From an uncultured bacterium (lineage in GTDB: Bacteria > Bacillota > Clostridia > UBA1381): a stretch of 64,000 nt of DNA. The position numbers and the translations under genes were made by a program. The DNA lies in NCBI GenBank assembly GCA_905215805.1, contig CAJMRL010000008.1:24779-88778 (forward strand), written 5' to 3'. The notes under the pieces are model-generated. The model saw nothing but the letters and a program-made list of their open reading frames with translations. It had not been told where the DNA came from and searched no databases. Of this stretch, positions 10,201 to 18,636 are shown piece by piece (the stretch's first letter is position 1; each line of letters begins with the position of its first letter).

Positions 10201-11592
10201 TGTGCTTGAGCCGTTTCCGTCAAACACAAGATAACGGCTGTTTCCGAAATCGCCTGTAAGCGTTACCGAGGTATATCTTCCGTCGGAATTTTTCTCCCCA
10301 TATTCAATCGCTATTGCCGGCATAAGATTATTTGTCTTGCTTTCATTCACTCTCGCCCAGTTCTGTATAAGCTTTATCGAGTTTTCAGTAACAACGCCGT
10401 TACCGCTTTCTCCCTCATTTCCCGCAAGACCTATAATTGCGGAAGCCGCTACATCCTTAAGCACGATTCTCGATACCGGGATGCTTGTTCCGAAATCTAT
10501 TACTGACGCACAGTTCGAGGTCTGTCCGCTTGTATATACCGTTGTTTCATCTCCGTCAATGAGCGTTCTGTTGCTCTGGTCAGCCCTTGACGCTTCAACA
10601 ATATTCACTTCTCCTCCATCAGCATGCGTATGCTTATCCTTGCTTGCTATGCTGTAGGAATATATCGCTTTATCCGACATGTCGAGCTTATTAAACACGA
10701 GCGGACGCTGTGTCGGCTCTGCCGTAGGCGTTGCCGTTGGCTCCGCTGTCGGTGTTTCTGTCGGTTCTGCTGTCGGCGTTGCTGTTGGCTCTGCCGTTGG
10801 TGTTGCCGTCGGTTCTGCTGTCGGCGTTGCTGTTGGCTCTGCCGTTGGTGTTGCCGTCGGTTCTGTTTGCAGCGTTGTTGTCACAGTCGGAGTACCCGCC
10901 ATTATATGCGTAGTATCATCCGCCGAGGTTGCATTGACCACAACTACATCGATATAGTCCGCCTCATTTTCCGCCTCCGTTACATCGAATGAAAAACTGA
11001 TGAGCTTATCGCTTTCCGAGTTATCGGAATCCGCCGGTTCGACCGCATCGAATACGCCCTCATTTCCCGACCAGTCATGCCCTGTAGCCTTTGATACCGC
11101 ATAAGTAGTATCAACTGCCGCCGCGGTATTCGGAGTATGATTGTAATCGGTCATTGGTATATCCGCCGTCCAGTCGGCATACTCGCTGTTCAATATATAT
11201 GCTTCAAATATTTTATTTGTATTCTGTACCGAAAATTCAACATCGACCCTTTCTGTCTGCTCAGAATTAAGCTCAATTCTCATAAGCGCATATTCCCTCG
11301 CCGAGGTCTTCATCTCCGCCGAAGCTCTTGTTGAATATTCCGCCTGCTCAGGATCTGCATTATAGACCGACATATAAGTTCCGGTCAAAAGGTCAACCAG
11401 ATATCCCGAGCCGTAATAGGTTTCTCCCGTTTCGGTAGCCGCGTGCGTCTTTCCGGTATGACAGCGCATCTGCCTGAAGGCCGTAACAGCCGCATCCGTA
11501 TCCGCACCCATAGCAATAGGTGCGGAAGGAAGCATCGCGGTACACATAGCCGTAACAGCCGCAAGCGCAACTCCCCTCTTGAATCGTTTCAT
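4252..11592 (-). CDS. Giant SLH-anchored multidomain surface protein, 2446 aa
   Basis: ATG at 11592 preceded by GGAGGG. The signal peptide (residues 1-30) begins MKRFKRGVALAAVTAM. Order of parts: an N-terminal beta domain (~30-235), a Thr/Pro/Glu linker of TPTAEPTA repeats (~240-295), a discoidin-like carbohydrate-binding region (~300-480), a second Pro/Thr/Gln linker, several bacterial Ig-like (BIG2-type) domains, a DNRLRE-like beta module (~960-1150), CBM4/9-like modules, further Ig-like domains, a Gly-rich linker (~2200-2260), and three SLH motifs at the C-terminus (FSDIADVTWAQKAI, FADVPEDAWYYSSV and FTDEAAISDYALDAV starts). SLH motifs bind pyruvylated wall polysaccharide. No hydrolase domain was recognised, so the likely role is a surface scaffold that captures polysaccharide. 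The start lies 18 bases after the stop of the 640-residue SLH gene, in one operon. Confidence 0.8.
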   Translation of the reverse strand: MKRFKRGVALAAVTAMCTAMLPSAPIAMGADTDAAVTAFRQMRCHTGKTHAATETGETYYGSGYLVDLLTGTYMSVYNADPEQAEYSTRASAEMKTSAREYALMRIELNSEQTERVDVEFSVQNTNKIFEAYILNSEYADWTADIPMTDYNHTPNTAAAVDTTYAVSKATGHDWSGNEGVFDAVEPADSDNSESDKLISFSFDVTEAENEADYIDVVVVNATSADDTTHIMAGTPTVTTTLQTEPTATPTAEPTATPTAEPTATPTAEPTATPTAEPTETPTAEPTATPTAEPTQRPLVFNKLDMSDKAIYSYSIASKDKHTHADGGEVNIVEASRADQSNRTLIDGDETTVYTSGQTSNCASVIDFGTSIPVSRIVLKDVAASAIIGLAGNEGESGNGVVTENSIKLIQNWARVNESKTNNLMPAIAIEYGEKNSDGRYTSVTLTGDFGNSRYLVFDGNGSSTKCGEIEVYYDGEPLPEPTSTPTPAPGQPTDQPTSQPTSQPSGYPENAIVIKDQPKAGTASTQSITADANGSKRDVAYSNGTGVWYIGTYEYENIDSIDLRLGLVGSDDGTVMPQVRIGYLPADGSVIDDNYVSNNSSAIRSSANQLAVIEGLTEPSAGASVGHQWLGALYTVTGTGISVDSADYAVFPGGNAKLGLGSVPLKTDEKLGKVALFVYTAATKCRATIDYAVVNEKVLTPTELRIDGEDKWIIRGDTASDYETSADAYKAVLISDIGTEMTLNSDYISWSVSGSDYISMKSPSGASSIMTAKQELPIGEHTITLKAEYEDEAGIKLEATKTITVEKRETSVPTQVNISGERSLSLLTSQLPYEVDYTAQVLDQFGMEMEDAVIDWSVSGDMIDGISIDNGKLTIGEDAASSVFTVTAKSAVNANASASIDVELVVSQYPSKLYPTADVLFRMNNTDTKNVSGPDIEIRNLENSDRGFSGGLKFDISTLREAIEEDYPINSISIRFTTSVSNDGNLVLKELSNDWDESNSTLNSFANKEEIINEAINSDTVIVSNDEEGAFTLNRMTKGKRIYDGERGDNESLSDWQTTLDIKDYITKWISENPDKNEISFLLMANYNGTTANTVFSKDIDTTYANYSTLITKFPELEGNLGELYPAIVVDYGEETVVISSEVDTLPIPAHDGANTTQLKAVHYNPFDDTSDENIIWSISKFTDENGNVSASADGVSISGDGMLSVTKDAKAGVVTVRAASSENSIVYAEKDITIAALTSQLMNGSFENTDDAMYPKNWTSYDPAIDDAHNGVVRYQMDQASETMLANIQKSNDIDGYLSGSHSAEDPTGLYGKKTVKLTGAHGIDKDYEGKIYTSNAANNSTDGGPDLRVTTGVTYWISQDYHLEEFYQLNPSSLVGPYVGYEGFQGTTGRSNQFSDNWYIKDGSASTAYTTNGYDTLRKQITIPQNIDRLRINWGLTGSEGSIYYHNFRMAPQGIDTSKTAVDGNNVLKVTGAMSWTSDRIAVIPGRNYTYKLSSMSEASASGAVTISFCDAQGNELSNENIESAYTNTWAEKSGNITAPENAAYAYVKLANGTGSGSIWYDNVIFTETTASVATYVTITGGNDMAVVPASGATANRYQYTARITDQYNNDYSGNVVWSLDKDYEGIEIMSNGALIVSDNAEAGTITIRAQAQENGEAYAEKIVTIVKQSEQGGSVELVNGDFSDYDTETLLPNNWTNSGREVSTANGSFDSGISGWKTNSTTYTVSDTSPVFTWDNEVDHTGNSGGSARIFNADRAQGSMQISQNVAISGGNLYNVSVWVKTDHVSQDSNVFASLIFYDSNGSTIEENKNLLVFYPQGDSYGNNTSDWVKLSGSIYANALAARLRIDLRYRGGANNQNGTVWFDDLEITKQAGMDINTTYNGSPSLLIAGYGEEDMDVSRTYGEKWDSDTITGITSGQTYSYSTQVQTFNANKGAYVMITYYDEQGRTLSQDKSEYVTDTGSEWSTLTGTSTAPLNASYAVMSLCIDGQGKAWFADASFTASTAAPNSIAISGADTVTIPSENQYKVVVYDENGAENDTLDIRMSAQCPDGVSFDEQTGILNVSASAKGNQEIIISAEYNGLSASKTVKTLEDATSLSISGSSRVTIPKSGSSTVTYSLLNQLGQKIDASSAQWSVTNTGSGVSIENGVLTVSRGATVQTITIQAEYNGMSAQKRVTLSNTSANTGSGGSGGGGGGVPGGSGGTGSSLSGSSTGTGNNAMGNFGTGGTGTDEETVTVTNDSLIPQPDVSYFTQGMENIGGFSDIADVTWAQKAIVAMSAVDIVNGREEGKFFPNDSITRAEFVKMLIGMLEYAGRIDTADAECSFADVPEDAWYYSSVAAAVKNGIVTGVSETEFAPDANITRQDMAVMIDRAAKAANISLSNGAELIFTDEAAISDYALDAVKAMSKAGIINGFEDGSFSPMSNATRAQATVMLYRVAGGEN
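10761..10865 (-). repeat. 48-bp perfect tandem repeat encoding the TPTAEPTA linker
   Basis: A 48-bp unit at 10761-10808 is repeated exactly at 10809-10856, plus 9 bases of a third copy. Each unit is two 24-bp, 8-residue subrepeats. More diverged 24-bp copies continue to about 10715. It lies in frame inside the giant SLH gene, so copy-number change would only alter linker length. Confidence 0.9.
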
Positions 11593-11609
11593 TTTATATA
11601 CTCCCTCCG

Positions 11610-13532
11610 TTAATCTATCTTTTCAAATGAAATATTTTTTACATTAATAAGGTAGGTATTGGGTATTTCCTTATCAGTAAGAATGAGAGTGTTTCTTCCG
11701 GCCTTAAGCTCCACCTCTCCTAAATCCTCATACACATAATATGCCCATCCGCCCGTCTGTGCAAATTCATGGTCAAATTTATTTCCGTTAAGATCAAACG
11801 TTACCGTTCCTCCTCCGGAATTAACATTCGCCGAATAATAAATCGTCATTTTATACTTGCCCGCAAGACTGGCGTTAAAATTAAATGTTATCTTCTGCTC
11901 CTGCCTGAAGTTTTCAATATATGAATCCTCGCCGGTGCCGAATATATTGAGCATTCCTCCCTCAACCGTTGCCGACTCCGCAAGTATCCTTACCGTTCTT
12001 GAAACCTCTCCGGTATTATAAGTACAGTAAAGCTGAGGCGCCTTATCTCCGGCAACATAGCATTTTGGCTTATTCTCTTCCGTCAGTCCGTATCCGTCAT
12101 AGTTAACGGTCGTAACGAAAAATTCCACCATATTATTCTCATCCATATGCTCCTTAAGCTCATCAAGGCTTAGCTCAAAATAATACTGTCCGTTTTCCAG
12201 CTTTGCCTGAGCAAACGGCTGCGTCTTTTCCTCCGGCTCAACAGCATTTTCGCTGTCGCCCCATGTCGGAAGAATAGCGCTTATATTGTCGACCACGGAA
12301 TTATATCCCGCCTTATCATCGGAAGCGACCGCGGAGCCGTCAACGACCTTCATATAAGAGGAATTATTCCAGTCCGTATCGCTTATCTGTCTCTCATACC
12401 AGAACAATCCCAAATCGAGGTCTCCCCAGGATTCATGATTCATTACAAGGCTTACCGACTGCAATTCGTCCTCTCTGTCCAAAATATCGGTCAGATCATA
12501 TCTCATAAGGAAAGCGAAACCCTGCTGTCCCTGCACTTCCTCTGACATTTTAAGACCCGAAGCAGCGTCATCCTGCGTCATATACTGAGAATTCTTTCCA
12601 TACAGACTGTAACTCATACTGTTGGCGTTATTTGTCTTTCTCACATGCACCGCCGCGCTATAGTGCGTATAGCTGTCTGCCGCGCCGCCCGACAGCTCCG
12701 ACACCGCCTCGGGTATCTGCCTGCTGTCCGGATTTACCGCACGGTCTATAATACTTAAAATCTCCGCTCTCGTAACATTTTCAGACGGTCTTATCGTGCC
12801 GTCGTCATAGCCGGTTATTATACCCGCCATATACGCCTTTACTATATAATCCTCAAATCCCTCTCCCGCATCGGAAAGGTCAGGTATAAGCTCCTTGTAT
12901 TTATCAAGGTCACTCGGGAAAAACTCGCTCTTGAGCGAATTTATTATAGCCTTTGCGACCTGAGCGCGCGTCATGGGCACATCGTAATCACTGTAATCTC
13001 CCGCCTCAAAAATACCGTCGTCAAGCATCTTTCTTATATAAGGCGTCGCCCAGTATCCTTCTGTAAGCTGGTAAAAGCTGCCCCGCCATGCGCTGAATAT
13101 CTTTGCGAACTCTGAAGCTGTGACCGGACGGTCCGGATAAAAATTACCGTCATCATAGCCGTCAAGATAATTATTATCAGTACATTCTACTATTATCTCC
13201 TCTGCCCAGTGTCCGCGGCAGTCGGGGAATTTGGAAGCATTGAATCCCAGCCCTCCGGCCGCTCCCGCTTCTCCGGAAACTATCCCCGAATTTATGCCCG
13301 TTTCATCATCAGTGTCCTCCGGATTGTCCACTCCGGTATAATCCTCTATCACCGGAGGATCCGTTTCACTCGGCTCCTCCGTAACCTCCGGATATGGAGT
13401 TTCTTCTATATAATCACCGCTCTCCTCCGCCATCTCAGTAACGGAATCAGCCAGCGCCGCCGGAGAACACAGGCTGTATGAAGCTCCGGCAAACATCGCC
13501 GCACACAGCAGCATAGATATTATTTTTTTCAT
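11610..13532 (-). CDS. SLH-anchored surface protein with CBM-like C-terminus, 640 aa
   Basis: The ATG at 13532 overlaps the TGA of the upstream gene (ATGA), so translation is probably coupled. There is a signal peptide (~1-28), an acidic Pro/Thr/Glu segment (~30-80), then three SLH motifs between ~95 and ~275 (starts FPDCRGHWAEEI, YWATPYIRKMLDDG and IPDLSDAGEGFEDY). Residues ~290-510 form a DNRLRE-type beta module, and ~515-640 resemble a CBM6/35-like sandwich (GGTVTFDLNGNKF, LGEVELKAGRNTLIL). In contrast to the giant SLH protein, the anchor here is N-terminal. It has no catalytic domain and is probably a wall-bound carbohydrate-binding partner of the 1272-residue protein. Confidence 0.78.
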   Translation of the reverse strand: MKKIISMLLCAAMFAGASYSLCSPAALADSVTEMAEESGDYIEETPYPEVTEEPSETDPPVIEDYTGVDNPEDTDDETGINSGIVSGEAGAAGGLGFNASKFPDCRGHWAEEIIVECTDNNYLDGYDDGNFYPDRPVTASEFAKIFSAWRGSFYQLTEGYWATPYIRKMLDDGIFEAGDYSDYDVPMTRAQVAKAIINSLKSEFFPSDLDKYKELIPDLSDAGEGFEDYIVKAYMAGIITGYDDGTIRPSENVTRAEILSIIDRAVNPDSRQIPEAVSELSGGAADSYTHYSAAVHVRKTNNANSMSYSLYGKNSQYMTQDDAASGLKMSEEVQGQQGFAFLMRYDLTDILDREDELQSVSLVMNHESWGDLDLGLFWYERQISDTDWNNSSYMKVVDGSAVASDDKAGYNSVVDNISAILPTWGDSENAVEPEEKTQPFAQAKLENGQYYFELSLDELKEHMDENNMVEFFVTTVNYDGYGLTEENKPKCYVAGDKAPQLYCTYNTGEVSRTVRILAESATVEGGMLNIFGTGEDSYIENFRQEQKITFNFNASLAGKYKMTIYYSANVNSGGGTVTFDLNGNKFDHEFAQTGGWAYYVYEDLGEVELKAGRNTLILTDKEIPNTYLINVKNISFEKID

Positions 13533-16500
13533 GCCTTCTCCTCCGTTTCGCGCAAATCCAAAATTATCGTTGTCAGCGGCTTCATCGTGATCTTACTGTT
13601 CACGTCCATCATGGTATCGCTTACAATATCGTGCGCCTTTGCCACGTCCGCGCTGAATTCTATATTTACCGATTTATTCTCGTCAGAGCAGTTCATTATA
13701 ATCACATACGGTCCGTATTTTGCGACATTGACGCGCCTTAAGCCCAAAGGAGTGGTCATATAGCCGTTGCCGTGTCCGCTCCATTGGTCGTTCATTTCAT
13801 GCCAGCGTATTACCTGCGAATATACCGCCACCTCACGGTGGTTATCCGCATAATATGTTCCGCTCGGCATAGTGCTTCTCCAGTCAAGCGTTCCGCGCAC
13901 AAATTCGCCGTTATGCTGGAATGAGAACGACTGCGCGACTTCATCTGAGAAAACATACTCTTTCTGTTTTCCGTCTTCGTCTACGTTCCAAGGCTCGTTC
14001 GGAAGATAAATACCTGAGCCGAGGTCGAATTTCGTTATATAAACTCCGTTATCCAAAAGCTTATAATATATTTCATAAGCCGCCTGTGCTCTCGACATGA
14101 TATCGGTATATTTTATTTCATAATCATTTCCGAATGCGTTATTGAGCCATCTCTTGAAGGTCTCCTCATCTATTTTCTCATTCGGTGCGAAGTTTGTTTC
14201 GTTAACTCCTTCTATAATACCCTTCCATGAAAGAGTAACTATAGCCGCCTCCTGCGGAATATCCTTTATATCCGCATAGGTCTTATATCCCTGCGAAGCC
14301 TTCTTTATATCATCGCCCATAATATCAAAATTGAGTATCATATAATAAAGAAGTCTTCTGTCCGATACGAGCGAGCTTAAATACAACTCTCCGTTTTCTA
14401 TAAACAGCTCCATCGAACGAACCGAATCCTTTGAGCCGAAGCCTGCCGCAATGAAGTTGTTCCATGCCGCATACTCAACGATACCCGGTCCCTTATAGTT
14501 ACGCGTATTGATATTGTAATCGCGTCTTAAAGCATTAAAGCCCTTGCTGTTCACTATAGTATCCGCAAAATAGTTCATCGCATGAGACGCGTTTATAGCC
14601 TTCTTTATAAGCTCCTCATCCCCGGTCATATACGCCAGATCCGCAACCATCGCCGCTCCGTGCGGTCCGTAGTTACCGTCATAAGCGCCGTCTAAATGTC
14701 CTACAGTTTCCATTGACAGACCCTTAGGCGATATCAGGATAGAGCCTCTCGGCGAAGCCACAACTCCGGTAGCCTCATACATTCTCTGCTTCAAAGCCTC
14801 ATCGCTCATACAGCTCTCGGGGCTAAGTCTCTTAAGAGCCATCTGGTAAGCCACTCCGGATACCACGTTAAACAGCTCCTGATTTACCGCCGGTTTTCTT
14901 TCAATAACATTGAACATATAATCCGACGCTTTAACATACATGTTTATATATGCTTTTTTTCTTGTGACCATCGGCGTATTCGGATTCAGATCGTCATCTA
15001 TATATTCATCAAGGTATCCGCCCGCCTCGATAGCGTCCGCAAGCTCTGTATACACCTCGCCGACAGCTCTTGCTCCGGCATTGATACCTCCGTTTGCTTC
15101 CATTCTGTCCGGTCCGCCGATCCATGTCTTATAGGTCTCATTGTTCCAGCCGCCGTTAGAGCCTTGTGAGCGTACCTGATAATCGAGCCATGCAACGCAC
15201 CGGTCAACTATTTCCGGATCCTGATAATGGTTTGACCATTCGCGGTTATACGACATAGCCATCGCTCTTATGCCCTTTTGATTCTCGCTGTTAGAGCCTA
15301 TACATTTTACATAGTGGACGTTTTTCCAGTTTTCCCAAGAGCCGTGGCTGTATGAGTTCGTGCCCTCAAGCACCGCTCCCGTAGCTCCTTCGGGTGAACG
15401 TCCTGCGGCGACCGCCGCATCCCATTCGGGACCGTAGTTCTGGCTCTTTAATATCTCCTCTATACCGGCGTTCATTTCATTTATAATATAGTCGTAAGGC
15501 GAAAGACCGTTAGGCGAGACCTTTATCGCTCCCAAGTCATAGCGCTTTGTCGTTCCGTCCTTATCGTCCGCCATCTTTTTATACCGCGTATCGGTATGTG
15601 TTACAAGCTTATAGAGCTGACGCGAATATTCATAAGCCTCATTCATACCGTTCGCCGAATAAGCATTGGCGTCACCGCCGTGGTATATCTGAAAACGTAC
15701 CTCGGTCCTGCCGTAGGTCATAGCCATAGGCAGACGGTAGGTCGCGTAGAAATACGAATCCCTCTGCGCCGGCTCGCTGTACATATTATCCCATACCGGC
15801 CAGCTCGTACCGTATTTCGCCTGCAAGGTACCGTATTCATCGTTTATCATAAGGTTTTGTATCTCCTTATTTTCAAACTCGCTTCCCCACAGCTTTACGG
15901 TTATGTAATTCATCTTCACCGGATCTACCTTCATTGTGACCCATATCTTATCATCGCCCGGATACAGCTGCCGGTATGTATCGCCCAGACCGCCGTAGCC
16001 CGCAACGCTCTGTCCGGTATCCGCGTCATGCGCCGCCTCAGACTCCTCGTTTCCCAATATAACATAATCGAGAACATCGTCCGACGCTGATTCCTCCGCA
16101 TTAAGATTTATATATATACTGTCGTCATCCACCTTATGTACACTCATACCATGATAATTTTCAAGGTCGGGCGTAGACACGAAATCCGAAACAAGCGGCT
16201 TTATCGCCAAATCATCGATAAGGAAAGTTCCGGTCGAGGCTCTTAGGCCTATATTTATTCGTATATATGACGAGCCGTCCGGAACAGTTACAGAGTAATT
16301 GCTCTGCTGCCAGTCCTTATCTGCGTCTGAATCGAGATAGGTTTTTGAGATATTAACGGTCTGAGTAGAAAGGTCGTCCGAATAAACTATGATATTTACC
16401 GACATACCCCAGGAGTTTGAAGCTCTCCTATAAGGACCGATTATCTTGTACCACCAGCTTACATCATATACTCCCGGCTTTACTCTGAAATATGAGCCGT

Positions 16501-17347
16501 TATAGTTATTGTTTATTATCTGCTGGTTGTTTTCGGCTGTTACGTTCAATGTATCCGCCTTGAACATATAAGAGTTGCTGCCGGAATGAGAGTCAGTGCT
16601 TGTAACTCCTATTTCCGCGACCGCGTTCGCCGATATACTCGTTTTCCACCAGTTTATATCATCGCCTTCCCAGCCGCATTCATAGCTGTCGCGTATATTT
16701 TCATCCTGTATCTGAACCTGTGTGACCGGATTTGAAAGCGCTTCGCTTTTACTTATCTTGTCTATCGTTACATCATCAAAATTTACCTGTCCGGTCGCCG
16801 ATTTTATACCCAGAGTAATCTTGCACTTTGCGGCGTTGTCCGTAGGAATGATATAAAAATCATTTCCCTGCCACAGTGCGTCATATTCTCCCGCCTCATA
16901 TTCCTTGGAGGCTATGTAATATTCATATTTTGCTCCCGGTATCTCCGCTCCGCTGTTATCCAAAAGCGTATATGTAAAGACCGCTCCTCCGGTGCTTCCG
17001 TCAAGCCTTGTATAATCCTCGCTCAAAAGATAATATATTCCGACCTTATACGCATCGCTTCCGGTCACATCAAATATCTTTGCAATCGAAGCATATTCGC
17101 TCTGCTGCACTGTTGAGGTCACAGCTTCAAATTTATATGACCTTTCTCCCGAGTGCTTTTGATAGCTGTCATAGCCGGATGAAACTCTTCCGTCCGTGGA
17201 ATTTATTATCCAATCCTCCTCGCCTTCTTCAAATCCATAAAACGCGGCGCTCTCCGATTCTCCCTCAGCTGCCGACGCCGTCAGGACCGGCGCTGCCGAC
17301 AGCGACATCGCCGCCGCCAATACGGCGCTTATAAATTTCTTTAACAC
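13529..17347 (-). CDS. Large secreted lyase-like protein, 1272 aa
   Basis: Translation starts at a GTG (17347) with GGAGG 7 bases upstream. Signal peptide ~1-27. Two CBM4/9-like modules follow (~35-200 and ~215-395, each ending in a FDDVTID/IDDLAIK-type strand). Residues ~400-560 match a module also found in the 1340-residue protein (ILGNEESEAAH, GGLGDTYRQLYPGDD, ATYRLPMAMTYG). A long helical region (~570-1010) looks like an (alpha/alpha) toroid, followed by a single SLH-like motif (~1020-1075) and a C-terminal beta-sandwich (~1110-1265). This toroid-plus-sandwich layout is seen in polysaccharide lyases such as PL8, PL12 and PL21, but I cannot place it in a named family. It opens the surface operon and has its own promoter at 17390-17418. 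Confidence 0.62.
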   Translation of the reverse strand: MLKKFISAVLAAAMSLSAAPVLTASAAEGESESAAFYGFEEGEEDWIINSTDGRVSSGYDSYQKHSGERSYKFEAVTSTVQQSEYASIAKIFDVTGSDAYKVGIYYLLSEDYTRLDGSTGGAVFTYTLLDNSGAEIPGAKYEYYIASKEYEAGEYDALWQGNDFYIIPTDNAAKCKITLGIKSATGQVNFDDVTIDKISKSEALSNPVTQVQIQDENIRDSYECGWEGDDINWWKTSISANAVAEIGVTSTDSHSGSNSYMFKADTLNVTAENNQQIINNNYNGSYFRVKPGVYDVSWWYKIIGPYRRASNSWGMSVNIIVYSDDLSTQTVNISKTYLDSDADKDWQQSNYSVTVPDGSSYIRINIGLRASTGTFLIDDLAIKPLVSDFVSTPDLENYHGMSVHKVDDDSIYINLNAEESASDDVLDYVILGNEESEAAHDADTGQSVAGYGGLGDTYRQLYPGDDKIWVTMKVDPVKMNYITVKLWGSEFENKEIQNLMINDEYGTLQAKYGTSWPVWDNMYSEPAQRDSYFYATYRLPMAMTYGRTEVRFQIYHGGDANAYSANGMNEAYEYSRQLYKLVTHTDTRYKKMADDKDGTTKRYDLGAIKVSPNGLSPYDYIINEMNAGIEEILKSQNYGPEWDAAVAAGRSPEGATGAVLEGTNSYSHGSWENWKNVHYVKCIGSNSENQKGIRAMAMSYNREWSNHYQDPEIVDRCVAWLDYQVRSQGSNGGWNNETYKTWIGGPDRMEANGGINAGARAVGEVYTELADAIEAGGYLDEYIDDDLNPNTPMVTRKKAYINMYVKASDYMFNVIERKPAVNQELFNVVSGVAYQMALKRLSPESCMSDEALKQRMYEATGVVASPRGSILISPKGLSMETVGHLDGAYDGNYGPHGAAMVADLAYMTGDEELIKKAINASHAMNYFADTIVNSKGFNALRRDYNINTRNYKGPGIVEYAAWNNFIAAGFGSKDSVRSMELFIENGELYLSSLVSDRRLLYYMILNFDIMGDDIKKASQGYKTYADIKDIPQEAAIVTLSWKGIIEGVNETNFAPNEKIDEETFKRWLNNAFGNDYEIKYTDIMSRAQAAYEIYYKLLDNGVYITKFDLGSGIYLPNEPWNVDEDGKQKEYVFSDEVAQSFSFQHNGEFVRGTLDWRSTMPSGTYYADNHREVAVYSQVIRWHEMNDQWSGHGNGYMTTPLGLRRVNVAKYGPYVIIMNCSDENKSVNIEFSADVAKAHDIVSDTMMDVNSKITMKPLTTIILDLRETEEKA

Positions 17348-17389
17348 TCAACCGCCTCCTCTGTCGGGTTTATCTGTTTTACTATAATA

Positions 17390-17418
17390 ATTTTAGCATA
17401 TACATTTGCATATTTCAA
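17390..17418 (-). promoter_or_regulatory. Promoter of the surface-protein operon
   Basis: Minus strand: -35 TTGAAA (17413-17418), 17-base spacer, -10 TAAAAT (17390-17395). It drives the four genes from 17347 down to 1766. The rest of the 317-base gap (17348-17664) holds a 7-bp inverted repeat ATGACAT/ATGTCAT (17523-17529, 17543-17549), a possible operator about 110 bases upstream, and the terminator at 17561-17644. Confidence 0.68.
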
Positions 17419-17560
17419 CTTTGCTTTTTAACAATATGCTTTTAAATATCATAAATTGCACAAAACAAAGCCATTTTCTATAACATTTTATCATAAATCG
17501 AACAAATATAATACTCATAATCATGACATCTCAAATTTAACCATGTCATATTTTTACAAC

Positions 17561-17644
17561 AAAAGGACGCTGTATCCCGGCAGCGATTTCGGATTTAAAT
17601 ATATTCATATTTAAATCGTCTCCATGCACGGACAGCGCCCTTTT
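17561..17644 (-). terminator. Nested-hairpin terminator after the AraC gene
   Basis: The outer stem pairs 17562-17573 with 17632-17643 (one G-U pair). It encloses a perfect 11-bp AT-rich hairpin, GATTTAAATAT/ATATTTAAATC, at 17592-17617. The T-run on the minus strand fits termination of the AraC gene that stops at 17665. Confidence 0.6.
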
Positions 17645-17664
17645 AATAATAAGTAAAAGCCTGT

Positions 17665-18531
17665 TTATAATTTTTCCTTATTTGTCTTTCTGTACTCTCG
17701 CGGTGTTATTCCGAAATGCCTTTTAAACACTCTCGTAAAATACGAGCTGCCGGAATAGCCCACCTCCTCGCCTATCGCCTGTATATCCTTATCGGTATAA
17801 ATAAGATAATCCGACGCCTTTATCATCCTTGCCTGCAAAAGCTTTTCCGAATACGACATGCCGTAATTATCTTCTATAAACCTCTGACACTGGCGCTTGC
17901 TCAGGCCGAGAATATTGCTCAAGCCCTCAAGAGTCAGCTCGCGGATATTAAAAATAAACTCCATATCCGTTATAAGACAGCATTTATCCTCCTTTTCCGC
18001 CTTGGGAAGCGGTATATACGGCATTGAAACGCCGTATTTTCTAAGCAGCATGATTATTATCTGCTTAAGGTTATTTTCAATGCTTTCCATATAAAAGCCA
18101 TTGTGTTCTATAAGCTCGCGCTCCGCGCTTCTAAAGCATATTTCACAATCCGTAAGTCCCTCACACAAAAAAAAGCTTTTTGATGACAATATCTTTGACA
18201 GCTCTCCCTCACAGCCGTCTTCCTCTATACGCAGTGTCATTTCATATTCATAAACCGAATCATTTTTGCCGCCGCTCTTGCGGTATATCAAGCCCGGTCC
18301 TGTGACGTAAAGCGTGCCTCGTTTAAGAGCGTATTTTTCATCTCCCACGTCAATCATTCCGTCACCTTTCAAAACATAATGGAGCTCATAGTGATTTTTT
18401 GCATGAGTTCTGCTGTAAATATTTTTGCCCGACCCAACCTTATTAAAGCTCAGAACCTTTATTCGCGTGTGCCCTATATAAAAAGTAAGCACACTGTCTT
18501 CCAAATAATACTCAGCTTTACCTTGAGCCAT
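17665..18531 (-). CDS. AraC family regulator, 288 aa
   Basis: I place the start at the ATG at 18531 (MAQGKAEYY), which has GGAGG 8 bases upstream. An ATG at 18558 has no ribosome site. Residues ~10-130 form a cupin-like sensor (HYELHYVLKGDGMIDVGDEK, with the H and E pattern of AraC arm/cupin domains). The C-terminal ~100 residues hold two helix-turn-helix motifs ending GYSGSSYFTRVFKRHFGITP, the AraC signature. It is the last gene of the transporter/GH88/ROK run and lies just ahead of the surface operon, so it likely controls one or both in response to a sugar or uronate. The ligand is unknown. Confidence 0.85.
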   Translation of the reverse strand: MAQGKAEYYLEDSVLTFYIGHTRIKVLSFNKVGSGKNIYSRTHAKNHYELHYVLKGDGMIDVGDEKYALKRGTLYVTGPGLIYRKSGGKNDSVYEYEMTLRIEEDGCEGELSKILSSKSFFLCEGLTDCEICFRSAERELIEHNGFYMESIENNLKQIIIMLLRKYGVSMPYIPLPKAEKEDKCCLITDMEFIFNIRELTLEGLSNILGLSKRQCQRFIEDNYGMSYSEKLLQARMIKASDYLIYTDKDIQAIGEEVGYSGSSYFTRVFKRHFGITPREYRKTNKEKL

Positions 18532-18636
18532 CTTGTATACCTCCGCCAAAATCTGCATGATATTATTTTAACACAAAGCAGACAAACTTACTACCTTATT
18601 TAATGACAGATATTTTATATTCCTGTCGTATTTTTG

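Noticed and set aside
10715..10865. CRISPR-like repeat array
   Set aside because: Units are contiguous 24-bp coding repeats without spacers and in frame with a surface protein linker. No CRISPR array was seen in the window.
10679..10992. Plus-strand frames rich in Val/Gly/Ala or Cys/Arg over the linker repeats
   Set aside because: They are low-complexity products of the TPTAEPTA repeat read on the other strand.
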